A DNA stretch of 64,000 nt from Streptomyces sp. NBC_01267 (GCF_036241575.1 NZ_CP108455.1:7547001-7611000); one strand, 5' to 3'. Shown: positions 8,319 to 17,718, counted from the first letter of the stretch. Translations and numbers: made by a program. Notes: a model not told the origin generated them from the letters alone.

Positions 8319-9098
8319 TTGACCCACTCAGAGAAGGCCACCGCGCCGGCCCCTGTGCCTGCGGGCGCGGGAGGCGGCTACCGTCCCGGGTACGAGGTTG
8401 CAGCTGAGCGTGTCCTTGAGTTCATCGTCCGGGAGGGGTTGCAGCCGGGTGACCGGCTGCCCACGGAGAAGGATCTGGCCGATGAGGTGCAGATGAGCCG
8501 GACCGTGGTGCGGGAAGCGGTGAAGATCCTTTCGGCGTTGGGGCGGCTGTCCGTGCAGAAGGGGCGCGGCATCTATGTGGCCGAGCCGGAGCAGTCCTCC
8601 TGGCAGCAGTCGCTCGTCAACTTCTTGCCCGCGGATCTGCGGCAGGTGGACGAGCTCTTCGAGTTCCGCCGCCATCTGGAGACCACCACCACGAACCTGG
8701 CTTCGCAGCGTGCCACTCCCGCGCAGGTCAGGGCCGTGCGCGAAGCTGCGCGCCAGTCCGTGGAGGCGGCGGGGCAGGGTGACATCGATGCTTTCACCCT
8801 TGCCGACGAGGCCTTCCATACCGGTATCGCGGCCGCTGCTGCCAATATGTTCTTCGCGTCGACGGTGGAGGCGATGCGGCGTCTGCAGCGGCAGGTCACG
8901 ACCATAGGGCTGGCCGGCATCGCGGGAGGATCCCTGCGGGTGGCCGCCGAACAGCACGAGGCCATCGCCGAGGCCATCGCTTCCGGAGAGACCAGCCGCG
9001 CCGAAGCGCTGATGGCCGAGCACATCGACATGACCGCCCAGCAGTTCCAGCAGGAGATCTGGCGCCGCGTCGTACCCGGCGACGAGCCCAAGCCCTGA
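8319..9098 (+). CDS. GntR/FadR-family transcriptional regulator
   Basis: This 259-residue regulator has an N-terminal winged helix (YRPGYEVAAERVLEFIVREG, then GDRLPTEKDLADEVQMSRTVVREAVKIL) and a C-terminal all-helical FCD ligand-binding domain (FEFRRHLETTTTNLAS, ADEAFHTGIAAAA). A TTG at 8319 is chosen because GAGG lies 8 bases upstream and because the operator would otherwise sit inside the coding region. FCD regulators usually sense organic or sugar acids and dissociate from DNA on binding. The two shared palindromes make it the probable repressor of the enolase-family gene and of itself. Confidence 0.9.
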   Translation: MTHSEKATAPAPVPAGAGGGYRPGYEVAAERVLEFIVREGLQPGDRLPTEKDLADEVQMSRTVVREAVKILSALGRLSVQKGRGIYVAEPEQSSWQQSLVNFLPADLRQVDELFEFRRHLETTTTNLASQRATPAQVRAVREAARQSVEAAGQGDIDAFTLADEAFHTGIAAAAANMFFASTVEAMRRLQRQVTTIGLAGIAGGSLRVAAEQHEAIAEAIASGETSRAEALMAEHIDMTAQQFQQEIWRRVVPGDEPKP

Positions 9099-9365
9099 AC
9101 CGGCGGACATCCGACCGTAGGACCGGGCGTCCGGAACACCGGCACTGCTGATTCCTGCCGCGATGCTGTGACCGCAGATGTTCCCCGCAGTGCCGGTCCG
9201 TGCGGCCGGTTCGTCGATCACCGAGGCGGCCGACGCCACCATCGGGCCTGTCGCCACCGTCAAGCCTGCCGCCGGGGTCGAACGGCGGCAGGCGCGACGC
9301 CTGCGCCGGTCGGCATCGCCGCAACAGGCTTCTTCCGCCACTGGTCAAAATGATGGTCATTGGTG

Positions 9366-9400
9366 TTGTCAGGTACTTGACTATGCGTCAATTCGGACAA
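9366..9400. promoter_or_regulatory. Nested inverted repeat upstream of the GH3 gene
   Basis: TTGAC-tatgc-GTCAA (9377-9391) is nested inside TTGTC (9366-9370) and GACAA (9396-9400). It lies about 170 bp before the GH3 start in an otherwise empty 467-bp gap (9099-9565). It may be an operator for the ROK protein downstream or another sugar regulator; the assignment is speculative. Confidence 0.4.
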
Positions 9401-9565
9401 CAAACTGCCGAACTGCGGGGCGTGAGGCCTGAGTTGTGTCGGAGTTGCACCGAATGACGTCATCGCTGGTTCAGGTCCGGCACAGGCCCTGGGCTGCCCT
9501 TCATGGCCAAGCCTGATGACACGTCCCGGACGACGCACGACGGACGACGGACGACGGAGGACAGG

Positions 9566-12500
9566 ATGGACGAGCGGAAGCGACGCAGGCTTCGGCGGCC
9601 GAGCGTGGCCGCGGTCTGCGCGATCGCATGCGCGGTGGGGCTGAGCGCCACCTACGGCAGTCCCGCCGTGGCGCAGACCTCGCACATGGCGCCAAGTACC
9701 CCGGCCTACCTGGACACGCACTACTCGTTCCAGGAGCGTGCCGCGGACCTGGTGTCGAGAATGACGCTCCAGGAGAAGGCGCAACAGCTCAGCACGAACA
9801 GCGGGCCCGCCATCCCACGGCTGGGCGTCCAGCAGTACACGTACTGGAGCGAGGGGCAGCACGGCGTCAACAGCCTGGGTGCCGACCAGAACAACGGCGG
9901 GGTGAAGGGAGGCGTGCACTCCACCAGCTTCCCGACCAACTTCGCCGCGTCCATGTCCTGGGACAAGGACCTGATGTACCAGGAGAGCACCGCGATTTCG
10001 GATGAGGCGCGCGGCTTCCTGGACAAGTCCCTGTTCGGCACCGGGCAGAACAATCTGGGTCCCTCCGCCGACGACTACGGCGATCTGACCTACTGGGCCC
10101 CGACGGTCAACCTGGACCGCGACCCGCGGTGGGGTCGCACGGACGAGGCGTTCGGCGAGGACCCGTACCTCGTCGGCCAGATGGCCGGCCAGTTCATCGA
10201 CGGCTACGAGGGCAACAACCAGGACGGCAGCTCGCAGACCGGCTACCTCAAGGTCGCCGCGACCGCCAAGCACTACGCGCTCAACAACGTCGAGGACGAC
10301 CGCACCGGCATCAGCTCCGACGTCAACGACACCGACCTGCGCGACTACTACACCGCCCAGTTCCGCGACCTCATCGAGAACGCGCACGTGTCCGGCCTGA
10401 TGACCTCGTACAACGCGATCAACGGTACCCCGTCCACCTCGGACACCTACACCACCAACGAACTCGCCCAGCGCACCTACGGTTTCAACGGCTACATCAC
10501 CTCGGACTGCGGCGCGGTCGGTACCAACTGGAGGCAGTTCCCCGGTGGCCACGACTGGGCACCGCCCGGCTGGACCACCGACCACGACGCCGACAGCCCG
10601 ACCTGGACCCGGACCGCCACCGGCAGGACCATGTCGGGCCAGGCGGGCGGCCAGGCGTACTCGCTGCGGGCGGGCACCGACCTCAACTGCACCGGCGACG
10701 AGGCCACTACCGCGAACATCGAGCAGGCCATCGACGCCGGCGCGCTCAGCGAGGGCGTCATCGACACCGCGTTGGTGAAGGTCTTCACCATCCGCATGGA
10801 GACCGGTGAGTTCGACCCGGCCGGGAGCGTGAAGTACACCTCGATCACCAAGGACCAGATCGAAAGCCCGGCTCACCAGCAGTTGGCGGCGAAGGTCGCC
10901 GACAACTCGCTGGTGCTGCTGAAGAACTCCGCACCGGCCGCCGCGAGCCCGTTGCTCCCGGTCGACCCGTCGAAGACGAAGAAGGTCGTCATCCTGGGCG
11001 ACATGGCGAACACCACTTCCCTCGGACTGTATTCGGGCGAACCGGATCACACCACGAGCCCGGTGCAGGGCATCACCGACGAGGTGAAGGCCGCCGACCC
11101 GGGCGCCGATGTGGTCTTCGACGCCGCCGGCACCTCCTCGACCTCCACCACCGCGGCGACGCTCAGCGACCGGACGAAGGCCGACATCAAGGCCGCCGAC
11201 CTGGTCGTGATATTCGCCGGTACCAACACGGGCAACGCCGACGAGGGCAAGGACCGCACCAACCTCGCCATGCCCGGCAACTACGACTCGCTGATCGACC
11301 AGACCTCCGCTCTGGGCAACAAGAAGCTGGCGCTGGTCATCCAGTCCGACGGCCCGGTGAAGATCGACGACCAGCAGGCGAAGGTCTCCTCGATCGTCTT
11401 CAGCGGCTTCAACGGCCAGGCCCAGGGCACCGCGCTCGCCGACGTGCTCTTCGGCAAGCAGAACCCGTCCGGGCGCCTCAACTTCACCTGGTACAAGGAC
11501 GAGTCGCAGCTTCCGGACAAGTCCGACTACGGGCTGACCCCCGGTGAGACCGGTGGCCTCGGCCGCACCTACCAGTACTTCACCGGCACCCCCACCTACC
11601 CGTTCGGCTACGGCCTGAGCTACAGCTCCTTCTCCTACTCGCACATCGACGCCGACCACACGCAGATCACTCCGGACGGCTCGGTGAAGATCGGCGTCGA
11701 CGTCAAGAACACCGGCAAGGCTGCCGGCGCGACCGTCGCGCAGCTCTACGCGGCCACGCCGTTCAAGGTCCAGGGTGTCCAGTTGCCGCAGAAGCGGCTG
11801 GCCGGCTTCGCGAAGACCGACGTACTCGAACCCGGCCGGACCCAGCACCTGAACATCACCGTCAAAGCCTCCGACCTGTCGAGCTGGGACGCCGCGAAAT
11901 CACGGCAGACGGTCTACAACGGTCCCTACCAGTTCCAGGTCGGCCCGGACTCCGCGCACCCCGCGGGCACCGCGACCGTACGCATCAGCGGTCGCCTCAC
12001 CCCGAAGGTGCAGACCGTCACGGTGCAGCCGGAGAGCGTCGTCCACAACGCGGGCGACACATTCAGCCTCACCGGCAAGAACCAGTGGATCAAGGACGAC
12101 ACCGACCACTCCAAGGAGCAGCGCGACACGTCGATCACCGCGGACAACGTCGTGGAGGCGGTCAACAACGACCAGTCCTTCGTGAACCTGAACACCACCA
12201 GGCCCACCTACAGGAGTAGTGACACCAAGGTCGCCACCGTCGACAAGAGCGGCACCGTGCACGCGGTCGCCGACGGTGTCGCCACCATCTCCGTCACGGT
12301 CAGTGGGGTGTCCGGCTCGACCCCCGTCGTGGTGCGCAACTCCCTGAAGCTCGGCGCGCCGACGGTCGCCGAGGCCGGTTCCACACTCACCGCGACCACC
12401 ACCTACACCAACGGCTCGGCCGCCGCAGTGAACAACATCAGGGTTGGGCTGACGGCGCCCGACGGCTGGACCGCCACCGCCGACACCCCGGCCACCTTCC

Positions 12501-13216
12501 ACCAGGTCGGCGCAGGAGAGGCCGTCAGCACCACCTGGTCGGTGACCGTCCCGGCCGCCGCCGACCCGGCCTCCTTCACGCTGGGCGCCACCGTCAGCAC
12601 ACCTGGCGGCGACCACACCGCGGATGCGGCGGTCACCGTGCCGTACGCCTCACTGACCGCCGCCTACACCAACCCTGGAATCAGCAGCGACGACAACACC
12701 GGGGCCGGCAACTTCGACGGCGGGGGCGCCAGCCTCTCCAGCCAGGCGCTACAGGCCGTCGGTTGGACTCCCGGCAAGAGCACCGCCCATGACGGGATCT
12801 CCTTCCCGTGGCCGGCCACCGCCGGTACCGGAAGGCCCGACAACGTGGTGGCCGGTGGCCAGGCGATCGAGATCACCGGCACCGGTACCAAGCTGGGTTT
12901 CGTCGGCGCGAGTGCCTTCGGCAGCGCGTCCGGCAGCGGCACCATCACCTATACCGACGGCACCACCCAGAGGTACGCGCTGACTCTCGCCGACTGGTGG
13001 TCGAAGACCGCTTCCCCGGGCAGTGACATCGCAGCCGGCCTGCCGTACCTCAACAACAGCGGCGGGCAGTCGCAGCAGCCCGTGAACATCTATGCCGCGA
13101 CGGTCGACCTGCTGCCCGGCAAGACCGTGCAGGCCGTCACCCTGCCGAACGTCAGCAGCAGCGCGACCGACAAGGTACTCGCCATGCACCTCTTCTCCGT
13201 GGCCGTCGGCGGCTGA
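9566..13216 (+). CDS. Secreted glycoside hydrolase family 3 protein (beta-glucosidase/beta-xylosidase type)
   Basis: This 1216-residue exported enzyme starts at an ATG with GGAGG five bases upstream. A basic, hydrophobic signal ends near SPAVA. The GH3 barrel follows, with the conserved KHYALNN segment and nucleophile Asp314 in GYITSDCGAV. The second GH3 domain and a fibronectin III-like domain run to about residue 800. Then come a bacterial Ig-like segment (KVATVDKSGTVHAVADG, near 886), an NEW3-like domain, and a C-terminal beta-sandwich (about 1035-1216) that looks carbohydrate-binding. It should release monosaccharides from plant glycans or glycosides outside the cell, feeding the nearby importer. 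A terminator hairpin follows. Confidence 0.92.
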   Translation: MDERKRRRLRRPSVAAVCAIACAVGLSATYGSPAVAQTSHMAPSTPAYLDTHYSFQERAADLVSRMTLQEKAQQLSTNSGPAIPRLGVQQYTYWSEGQHGVNSLGADQNNGGVKGGVHSTSFPTNFAASMSWDKDLMYQESTAISDEARGFLDKSLFGTGQNNLGPSADDYGDLTYWAPTVNLDRDPRWGRTDEAFGEDPYLVGQMAGQFIDGYEGNNQDGSSQTGYLKVAATAKHYALNNVEDDRTGISSDVNDTDLRDYYTAQFRDLIENAHVSGLMTSYNAINGTPSTSDTYTTNELAQRTYGFNGYITSDCGAVGTNWRQFPGGHDWAPPGWTTDHDADSPTWTRTATGRTMSGQAGGQAYSLRAGTDLNCTGDEATTANIEQAIDAGALSEGVIDTALVKVFTIRMETGEFDPAGSVKYTSITKDQIESPAHQQLAAKVADNSLVLLKNSAPAAASPLLPVDPSKTKKVVILGDMANTTSLGLYSGEPDHTTSPVQGITDEVKAADPGADVVFDAAGTSSTSTTAATLSDRTKADIKAADLVVIFAGTNTGNADEGKDRTNLAMPGNYDSLIDQTSALGNKKLALVIQSDGPVKIDDQQAKVSSIVFSGFNGQAQGTALADVLFGKQNPSGRLNFTWYKDESQLPDKSDYGLTPGETGGLGRTYQYFTGTPTYPFGYGLSYSSFSYSHIDADHTQITPDGSVKIGVDVKNTGKAAGATVAQLYAATPFKVQGVQLPQKRLAGFAKTDVLEPGRTQHLNITVKASDLSSWDAAKSRQTVYNGPYQFQVGPDSAHPAGTATVRISGRLTPKVQTVTVQPESVVHNAGDTFSLTGKNQWIKDDTDHSKEQRDTSITADNVVEAVNNDQSFVNLNTTRPTYRSSDTKVATVDKSGTVHAVADGVATISVTVSGVSGSTPVVVRNSLKLGAPTVAEAGSTLTATTTYTNGSAAAVNNIRVGLTAPDGWTATADTPATFHQVGAGEAVSTTWSVTVPAAADPASFTLGATVSTPGGDHTADAAVTVPYASLTAAYTNPGISSDDNTGAGNFDGGGASLSSQALQAVGWTPGKSTAHDGISFPWPATAGTGRPDNVVAGGQAIEITGTGTKLGFVGASAFGSASGSGTITYTDGTTQRYALTLADWWSKTASPGSDIAAGLPYLNNSGGQSQQPVNIYAATVDLLPGKTVQAVTLPNVSSSATDKVLAMHLFSVAVGG

Positions 13217-13259
13217 CCCCTGTCGCTGGAAGGGGCCGGCAGCCGCAGCAGACGTAGGT

Positions 13260-13286
13260 CAGGCACCGTGGGGTGCACGGTGCCTG
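13260..13286 (+). terminator. Terminator hairpin after the GH3 gene
   Basis: CAGGCACCGT pairs perfectly with ACGGTGCCTG across a seven-base loop, 43 bp after the GH3 stop, followed by GTTGT. Confidence 0.75.
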
Positions 13287-13442
13287 GTTGTCCCACCAGG
13301 ATCAGGGGAGCAGGTACTGCCTCCTGCCGGGCTGTGCCGCCGCCGACGGCAGCACGGCGAACGGCGGCGGCCGACGAACTCTCTGCCTGAGCTTCACGGA
13401 CAAGGTTCTTGACGGCGGGAACACCGAGAAGGCAGCCTGCGG

Positions 13443-14663
13443 CTGACCATTCGCAACACCCCGGGGGCCACGATCGAAACGCCAGTCAACCTGCGTGAGG
13501 TAGGACGGCTGCGGGTCCTCGAGGCCCTGCACTCCACCACGCACAGCAGCCGTCCCGAGCTGCTCCGGGCCACCGGGCTGTCCCGGGCTACCGTCTCCTC
13601 TCTGATCGCCGACCTGATCTCCGTCGGTCTGGTCATCGAGGACGAGGGACCGGAGGGCCCGGAACCGCGCCGCACCGGCAGACCCGCACAGTCCCTGTCG
13701 TTGGTGCCGACCGCGGGCTATGCGATCGGCGCGGACATCGGTCACCAACACGTCCGGGTGATCCTTTGCGACCTGTTCGGGTCGGTCCAGTGGGAGCACT
13801 GCGTGGCCAAGGAAGTGGACCGGGCGCCCGAGGAGACCCTCGACCTGGTCGCCGCACTGGTCGCGCGCGCCCTCCAGGAGAGCGGGATCGAGCGCTCCCG
13901 GGTGCTGGGGGCAGGGGTCGGTATCGCCTCGCCGGTGGAGAAGGACAGCGGCGCCCTCGGTGCCGAGGGCATCATGTCCGGCTGGGTCGGCATGCGGCTG
14001 ACCGAAGAGCTCGAGCGCCGTACCGCGCTGCCGGTCCGCGTCACCAACGACGCCAACGCCGGCGCCCTCGCCGAGCGGATGTACGGCGCCGGCCGGCAGA
14101 CCGGCGACATGGTCTACGTCCGGCTGTCGGCGGGCATCGGCGCGGGCATCGTCAGCAATGGGCGGCTGCTGCTCGGCGCCCGCGGACTCGCGGGCGAGAT
14201 CGGGCACATCCCGCTCATCGCCGATGGCCTCATCTGCCGCTGCGGCAACCGCGGTTGCCTGGAGACGGTGGCCAGCCCCGTCGCCATCGCCCGCCTGCTG
14301 GCGGACAGTTGGGGCCATCCGGTCGCCGCCCGCGACCTGCCCGGACTCATCGAACAGCGCAACCCGGGCGCCCTGCGAGCCGTTCGCGACGCCGGCGACG
14401 CGGTCGGCCGCGCCCTGTCCAACCTGGTCACCCTCCTCAACCCTCGGCTCATCGTGGTCGGCGGCGACCTCGCGCGCGCGGGCAAGGACATCCTCGAACC
14501 GATGCGCGCCGGCGTGTGCAACCACACACTGCCCTCCGCCGCGGAGAGCGTCGAGATCGTCACCGGCGGTCTCGGCGACGGCGCCGAAGTCCGCGGCGCC
14601 GCCGGTCTCGTCCTCGCCGACGCCCCTCAGCTTCTGTCCGACCGTTCCTGCCGACCAGGCTGA
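13443..14663 (+). CDS. ROK-family transcriptional regulator (probable CTG start)
   Basis: The protein has an N-terminal winged helix (PELLRATGLSRATVSSLIAD) joined to a ROK sugar-kinase-like domain starting GYAIGADIGHQHVRV. The zinc/sugar motif GEIGHIPLIADGLICRCGNR is followed by GCLE. Coding sequence clearly extends upstream of the first in-frame TTG (13701), since the DNA-binding domain lies there, but there is no ATG, GTG or TTG back to the stop at 13410. CTG at 13443, 10 bases after GAAGG, gives 406 residues, a normal length. ROK regulators bind sugars and repress uptake and hydrolase genes; control of the GH3 gene or importer is likely. Confidence 0.85.
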   Translation: MTIRNTPGATIETPVNLREVGRLRVLEALHSTTHSSRPELLRATGLSRATVSSLIADLISVGLVIEDEGPEGPEPRRTGRPAQSLSLVPTAGYAIGADIGHQHVRVILCDLFGSVQWEHCVAKEVDRAPEETLDLVAALVARALQESGIERSRVLGAGVGIASPVEKDSGALGAEGIMSGWVGMRLTEELERRTALPVRVTNDANAGALAERMYGAGRQTGDMVYVRLSAGIGAGIVSNGRLLLGARGLAGEIGHIPLIADGLICRCGNRGCLETVASPVAIARLLADSWGHPVAARDLPGLIEQRNPGALRAVRDAGDAVGRALSNLVTLLNPRLIVVGGDLARAGKDILEPMRAGVCNHTLPSAAESVEIVTGGLGDGAEVRGAAGLVLADAPQLLSDRSCRPG

Positions 14664-14743
14664 ACCGACCTTGGCCCGATGCCACTGGCCCAACGCCGCT
14701 CCTGATGGTGCTCTGCGGGGCGGATGCTTGGGGCCGGCTCCGG

Positions 14744-15562
14744 CTAGCGTTTGATGCCTACGCCTGCCAGCAGGCTGATCTGCGCGTCCGTGACCTCCGC
14801 CCCCTGGGTGGCGGGCCCGGCGGACCGCCAGCGGTGGCAGCAGCATATGCCGGGGGCGACCAGGTCGAGTCCCTCGAAGAAGCGACGGACGTCGCTGTGC
14901 GAACGGAACTGCACCGGAGACCCGGACTTCGTGTAGACCTCCGCGACCTTGTTCCAGGTGACGGGGTCGAAGTCGGGCGTGCAGTGGTTCATGGCGAGGG
15001 CGCTGCCCGCCGGGAGCGGGTCGAGCAGCCGGCGGACGATGGCGTACGGGTCGTGCGGGTCGGTGATGAAGTGCATGAGCGCGTTGAGGGAGAGGGCGAT
15101 GGGCTGGTCGAAGTCCAGGACCCCCGCGTCCTCCACGGCGCTCATCAGCGCATCGGGGTCGGTGATGTCGGCCTCGACGTAGGCCGTGCGTCCCTGTGTC
15201 GTGCTGCGCATGAGGCGTTCGGCGTACTTGAGGACGAGCGGGTCGTTGTCCGCGTACACGATGCGGGCGTCGCGCGCGACGGACTGGGCGACCTGGTGCA
15301 GGTTGGGCTCGGTCGGGATGCCCGTACCGATGTCGAGCCACTGGCGGATGCCGTGCTCCTGCGCCAGGACCCGGGTGGCCCGGTGCATGAACGCCCGGTT
15401 CTCGCGCGCGGTCAGGTAGATGCCGGGGTGGGCCCGGGCGGCGACCAGGGCCGCCTCCTTGTCGATCTCGAAGTGGTCCTTGCCGCCGAGGAAGTAGTCG
15501 TACATCCGGGCCGAGTGTGCCTTGCTCGTGTCGAGATCGCGGCCGGCCTGACTGGTGGTCAT
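14744..15562 (-). CDS. DUF574-type S-adenosylmethionine-dependent methyltransferase
   Basis: This 272-residue protein starts MTTSQAGRDLDTSKAHSARM and carries the family signature MYDYFLGGKDHFEIDKEAA, then the SAM-binding segment WLDIGTGIPTEPNLHQVA and acidic YADNDPLVL. The family is very expanded in streptomycetes and of largely unknown substrate. It stands alone on the minus strand next to the HTH/DUF397 pair, a common kind of neighbour for such regulators. Confidence 0.9.
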   Translation of the reverse strand: MTTSQAGRDLDTSKAHSARMYDYFLGGKDHFEIDKEAALVAARAHPGIYLTARENRAFMHRATRVLAQEHGIRQWLDIGTGIPTEPNLHQVAQSVARDARIVYADNDPLVLKYAERLMRSTTQGRTAYVEADITDPDALMSAVEDAGVLDFDQPIALSLNALMHFITDPHDPYAIVRRLLDPLPAGSALAMNHCTPDFDPVTWNKVAEVYTKSGSPVQFRSHSDVRRFFEGLDLVAPGICCCHRWRSAGPATQGAEVTDAQISLLAGVGIKR

Positions 15563-15644
15563 GTTGCCCCCTTCATGTGTGTGTCGGTCGGTTCGCAGAC
15601 CGGGTACGGGACCGGTGCCGCCGTTCCTTCTGCCCGCCGTCGGA

Positions 15645-15896
15645 TCATCCGGTGGCCAAGTGATCGGCCAGGCCCTCTTTGACCCCGCGGACGAACGCCG
15701 CGATCTCCTCCGGCGTGTAGATCAGCGCCGGTCCGGCCGGGTCGGTGGACTGGCGTACGGCCACGCGGCCGTCGGCGAGTTGTTTCGCCTCGACGCACTG
15801 ACCGCCGTTCGGCCCGCTCCAGGGGTGCTCCCAGCCCTGTTCCCCGAGATTGCGGGCCGGCATGCCGTTGTAGACGCCCTCGTCGGTGATCGTCAT
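15645..15896 (-). CDS. DUF397 (AbaA OrfD-like) small protein
   Basis: This 83-residue protein contains the typical WSGPNGGQCVEAKQLADGRV block and VAVRQSTDPAGPALIYTPEE, then an acidic C-terminal helix. Its ATG overlaps the stop of the upstream HTH gene in ATGA, so the two are translationally coupled. DUF397 proteins partner with WhiJ/BldB-type regulators in development and antibiotic control. A role as partner or antagonist of the adjacent HTH protein is inferred from that pattern. Confidence 0.92.
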   Translation of the reverse strand: MTITDEGVYNGMPARNLGEQGWEHPWSGPNGGQCVEAKQLADGRVAVRQSTDPAGPALIYTPEEIAAFVRGVKEGLADHLATG

Positions 15897-16759
15897 GAGT
15901 ACTCCTTGCGCATGCGGTTCAAGAGCGCCTTGCTGTCCTCGGACGATGTCAGCAGCGCCATGCGGGAATGTGCCTCCAGATGGGAGACGACGTCCGCGCG
16001 CTGGTCCAGGTAGACCGAGGCGGACAGGAGTTCGCTGTAGACAATGTCGGGCAATTCGGGTTCTTCGAACCGGAAGTATGTGAACGGTGCGCACGCTCCG
16101 ACATGCGCGCCCGCGGTGAAGGGCACGATGTCGAGGCTGACGTGCGCGAGATCGGAGACGTCCAGAAGTCGTTCGAGCTGCTCGCGCATGACGTGAGGGC
16201 CGTCCACCACCCGGTGCAGAACGGCTTCCTCCATGACCACCCACAACGTGGGGGCGTCCTCCCGCTCCAGCAGGCTCTGGCGGCGCAGCCGCAGCTCCAC
16301 ACGGCGTGCGAGCTCCTCGTCGCTGCCGTTCGGCATCCCGCCGCGTAGTACGGCGTGCGCGTAGTCGGGGGTCTGCAGAAGACCGGTGACGTACTGGGGT
16401 TCATACGTGCGGAGGATCTTGGCGCTCGTCTCCAGGCTGATGTATGCCGTGAACCAGCTGGGGACGGCATCGCGATAGGAGTGCCACCAGCCGGGCTTGT
16501 TGGCCTGCTCGGCCAGGTCGACGAACTCGTCGATCTCCTGGCGGCCCGCGCCGAAGGTCTCCAGGAGCTTCTCCGCGTAAAGAGGCTTCAGCGCGACCTC
16601 GGCCTTTTCCAGCCGGCGGACCGTCAGGGTCGTCACGCGCAGAGCCTTTGCCGCGTCCTCCAGCGAGGCACCGGCGCCTAGCCGCATTTCCTGCAGCCGA
16701 CGGCCGAGGATCATGCGCAGAACTGTCGGCGCACTGGTGCTGGAACGGGCTTCGCTCAC
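15893..16759 (-). CDS. WhiJ-like helix-turn-helix regulator (XRE plus DUF5753)
   Basis: This 288-residue regulator has an N-terminal XRE helix-turn-helix (LGRRLQEMRLGAGASLEDAA, VTTLTVRRLEKAE) and the C-terminal DUF5753 domain (EPQYVTGLLQTPDYAHAVL, VMEEAVLHRVV, LDIVPFTAGAH). GTG at 16759 is chosen because AGGAGG lies six bases before it; a TTG two codons upstream would abut the SD. It is coupled to the DUF397 gene and divergent from an HATPase gene, the classic WhiJ set of streptomycetes. Confidence 0.92.
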   Translation of the reverse strand: MSEARSSTSAPTVLRMILGRRLQEMRLGAGASLEDAAKALRVTTLTVRRLEKAEVALKPLYAEKLLETFGAGRQEIDEFVDLAEQANKPGWWHSYRDAVPSWFTAYISLETSAKILRTYEPQYVTGLLQTPDYAHAVLRGGMPNGSDEELARRVELRLRRQSLLEREDAPTLWVVMEEAVLHRVVDGPHVMREQLERLLDVSDLAHVSLDIVPFTAGAHVGACAPFTYFRFEEPELPDIVYSELLSASVYLDQRADVVSHLEAHSRMALLTSSEDSKALLNRMRKEYS

Positions 16760-16822
16760 GCCCAACCTCCTGGGAAACCGTCAACAGCGCCATTGTTACA
16801 GCGATTTGATGTTGACGCCAGG

Positions 16823-16850
16823 CTGATAACAGTGCTGCTGAAATTATCAG
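16823..16850. promoter_or_regulatory. Inverted repeat between the WhiJ-like regulator and the HATPase gene
   Basis: CTGATAA (16823-16829) and TTATCAG (16844-16850) form a perfect 7-bp inverted repeat with a 14-bp spacer, in an unusually AT-rich part of the 309-bp divergent gap. It is a candidate operator for the WhiJ-like protein. Confidence 0.4.
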
Positions 16851-17068
16851 GGAGTCGGTTGCAGCATGAGCTCCGTCACGCGCATAGTGGACGGGTGAGC
16901 GGTCAAGTCACAGCAATGGCACGGGATCCGGTCCGGAGAGGGCGTGTGATGTCGATGCCGGCATCAGCACCCCGCTGCCGGGTGCCTGCCCCGGCATACG
17001 CCTCTCACCGCTCGATTCGGTCCCGCATCCCCTCACCGCGCCCTCTGGAAGGCGCTGGAAGGACATTC

Positions 17069-17527
17069 GTGACTCTGTCCACGCCCTCGGCCCCGGCCTC
17101 GACCCCTGCCTTAGCCGGGACCGTGCCGCGCCGGGAGTACTGGTTCGGCCTGCCCGCCCTGCGTACCAGTGCGAGATCCGCCCGCGACACCGTGCGCGAC
17201 CGGCTCCGTGCTTGGAAGCTGCCCGGCGACACATGTTGCGACGCGGTGCTGCTGGTCTCCGAGCTGACCACGAACGCCGTACTCCACACCGGCAGCGGTC
17301 ATGTCCTGTGCGGCCTCACGCTGACCAGCGACGAGCGGCGTCTGCGCATCGAACTTCACGACGAGGGCAGCACCCCGGTCCGCCCGCCCGAGCACCACAT
17401 CGGTCCCGGTGGGGAGAGCGGGCGAGGGCTGCTCATCGTCCAGCAGCTCGCGGACAGCTGGGGCTCCGCACGCTCGACACGGGCCGAAGGGAAGTTCGTC
17501 TGGGCCGAGTTGGCGACCCACCCCTGA
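17069..17527 (+). CDS. HATPase_c_2 anti-sigma-factor-like ATP-binding protein
   Basis: From a GTG with AAGGA five bases upstream, this 152-residue protein has the GHKL ATPase N-box (LLVSELTTNAVLHTGSG), a G1-like ELHDEGS and the G2 region ESGRGLLIVQQLADSWG. Such RsbW/SpoIIAB-like proteins bind sigma factors or anti-anti-sigma proteins and may phosphorylate serines. Divergent placement from the WhiJ-like/DUF397 pair suggests they act in one regulatory set. The frame is open farther upstream, but that part looks non-coding. Confidence 0.85.
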   Translation: MTLSTPSAPASTPALAGTVPRREYWFGLPALRTSARSARDTVRDRLRAWKLPGDTCCDAVLLVSELTTNAVLHTGSGHVLCGLTLTSDERRLRIELHDEGSTPVRPPEHHIGPGGESGRGLLIVQQLADSWGSARSTRAEGKFVWAELATHP

Positions 17528-17718
17528 TGCGGTGGCAAACCGGACGACGCCGCACATGGCGCCGGTCCCGTCGGCGACAGCCCGGATGGAGCGTGACCAG
17601 AACCGGTCGGCCGCGCACAGGGCCGGCCGCTCCGTCCGACGACAGCGAACGTACGGCCTGCTACGTCCCCTTCGCGGGGCGGAACCTCTCCACCCCGATC
17701 CGTCTGCAGAGGGCGCCC

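Noticed and set aside
9260..11848. 862-codon open frame opposite the GH3 gene
   Set aside because: It is a shadow of the codon-biased GH3 gene: composition is Val/Gly/Arg-rich and no domain is recognisable.
13302..15341. 679-codon minus-strand open frame
   Set aside because: It runs antisense to the ROK gene and through the methyltransferase in the wrong frame; only the ROK and DUF574 genes show family motifs.
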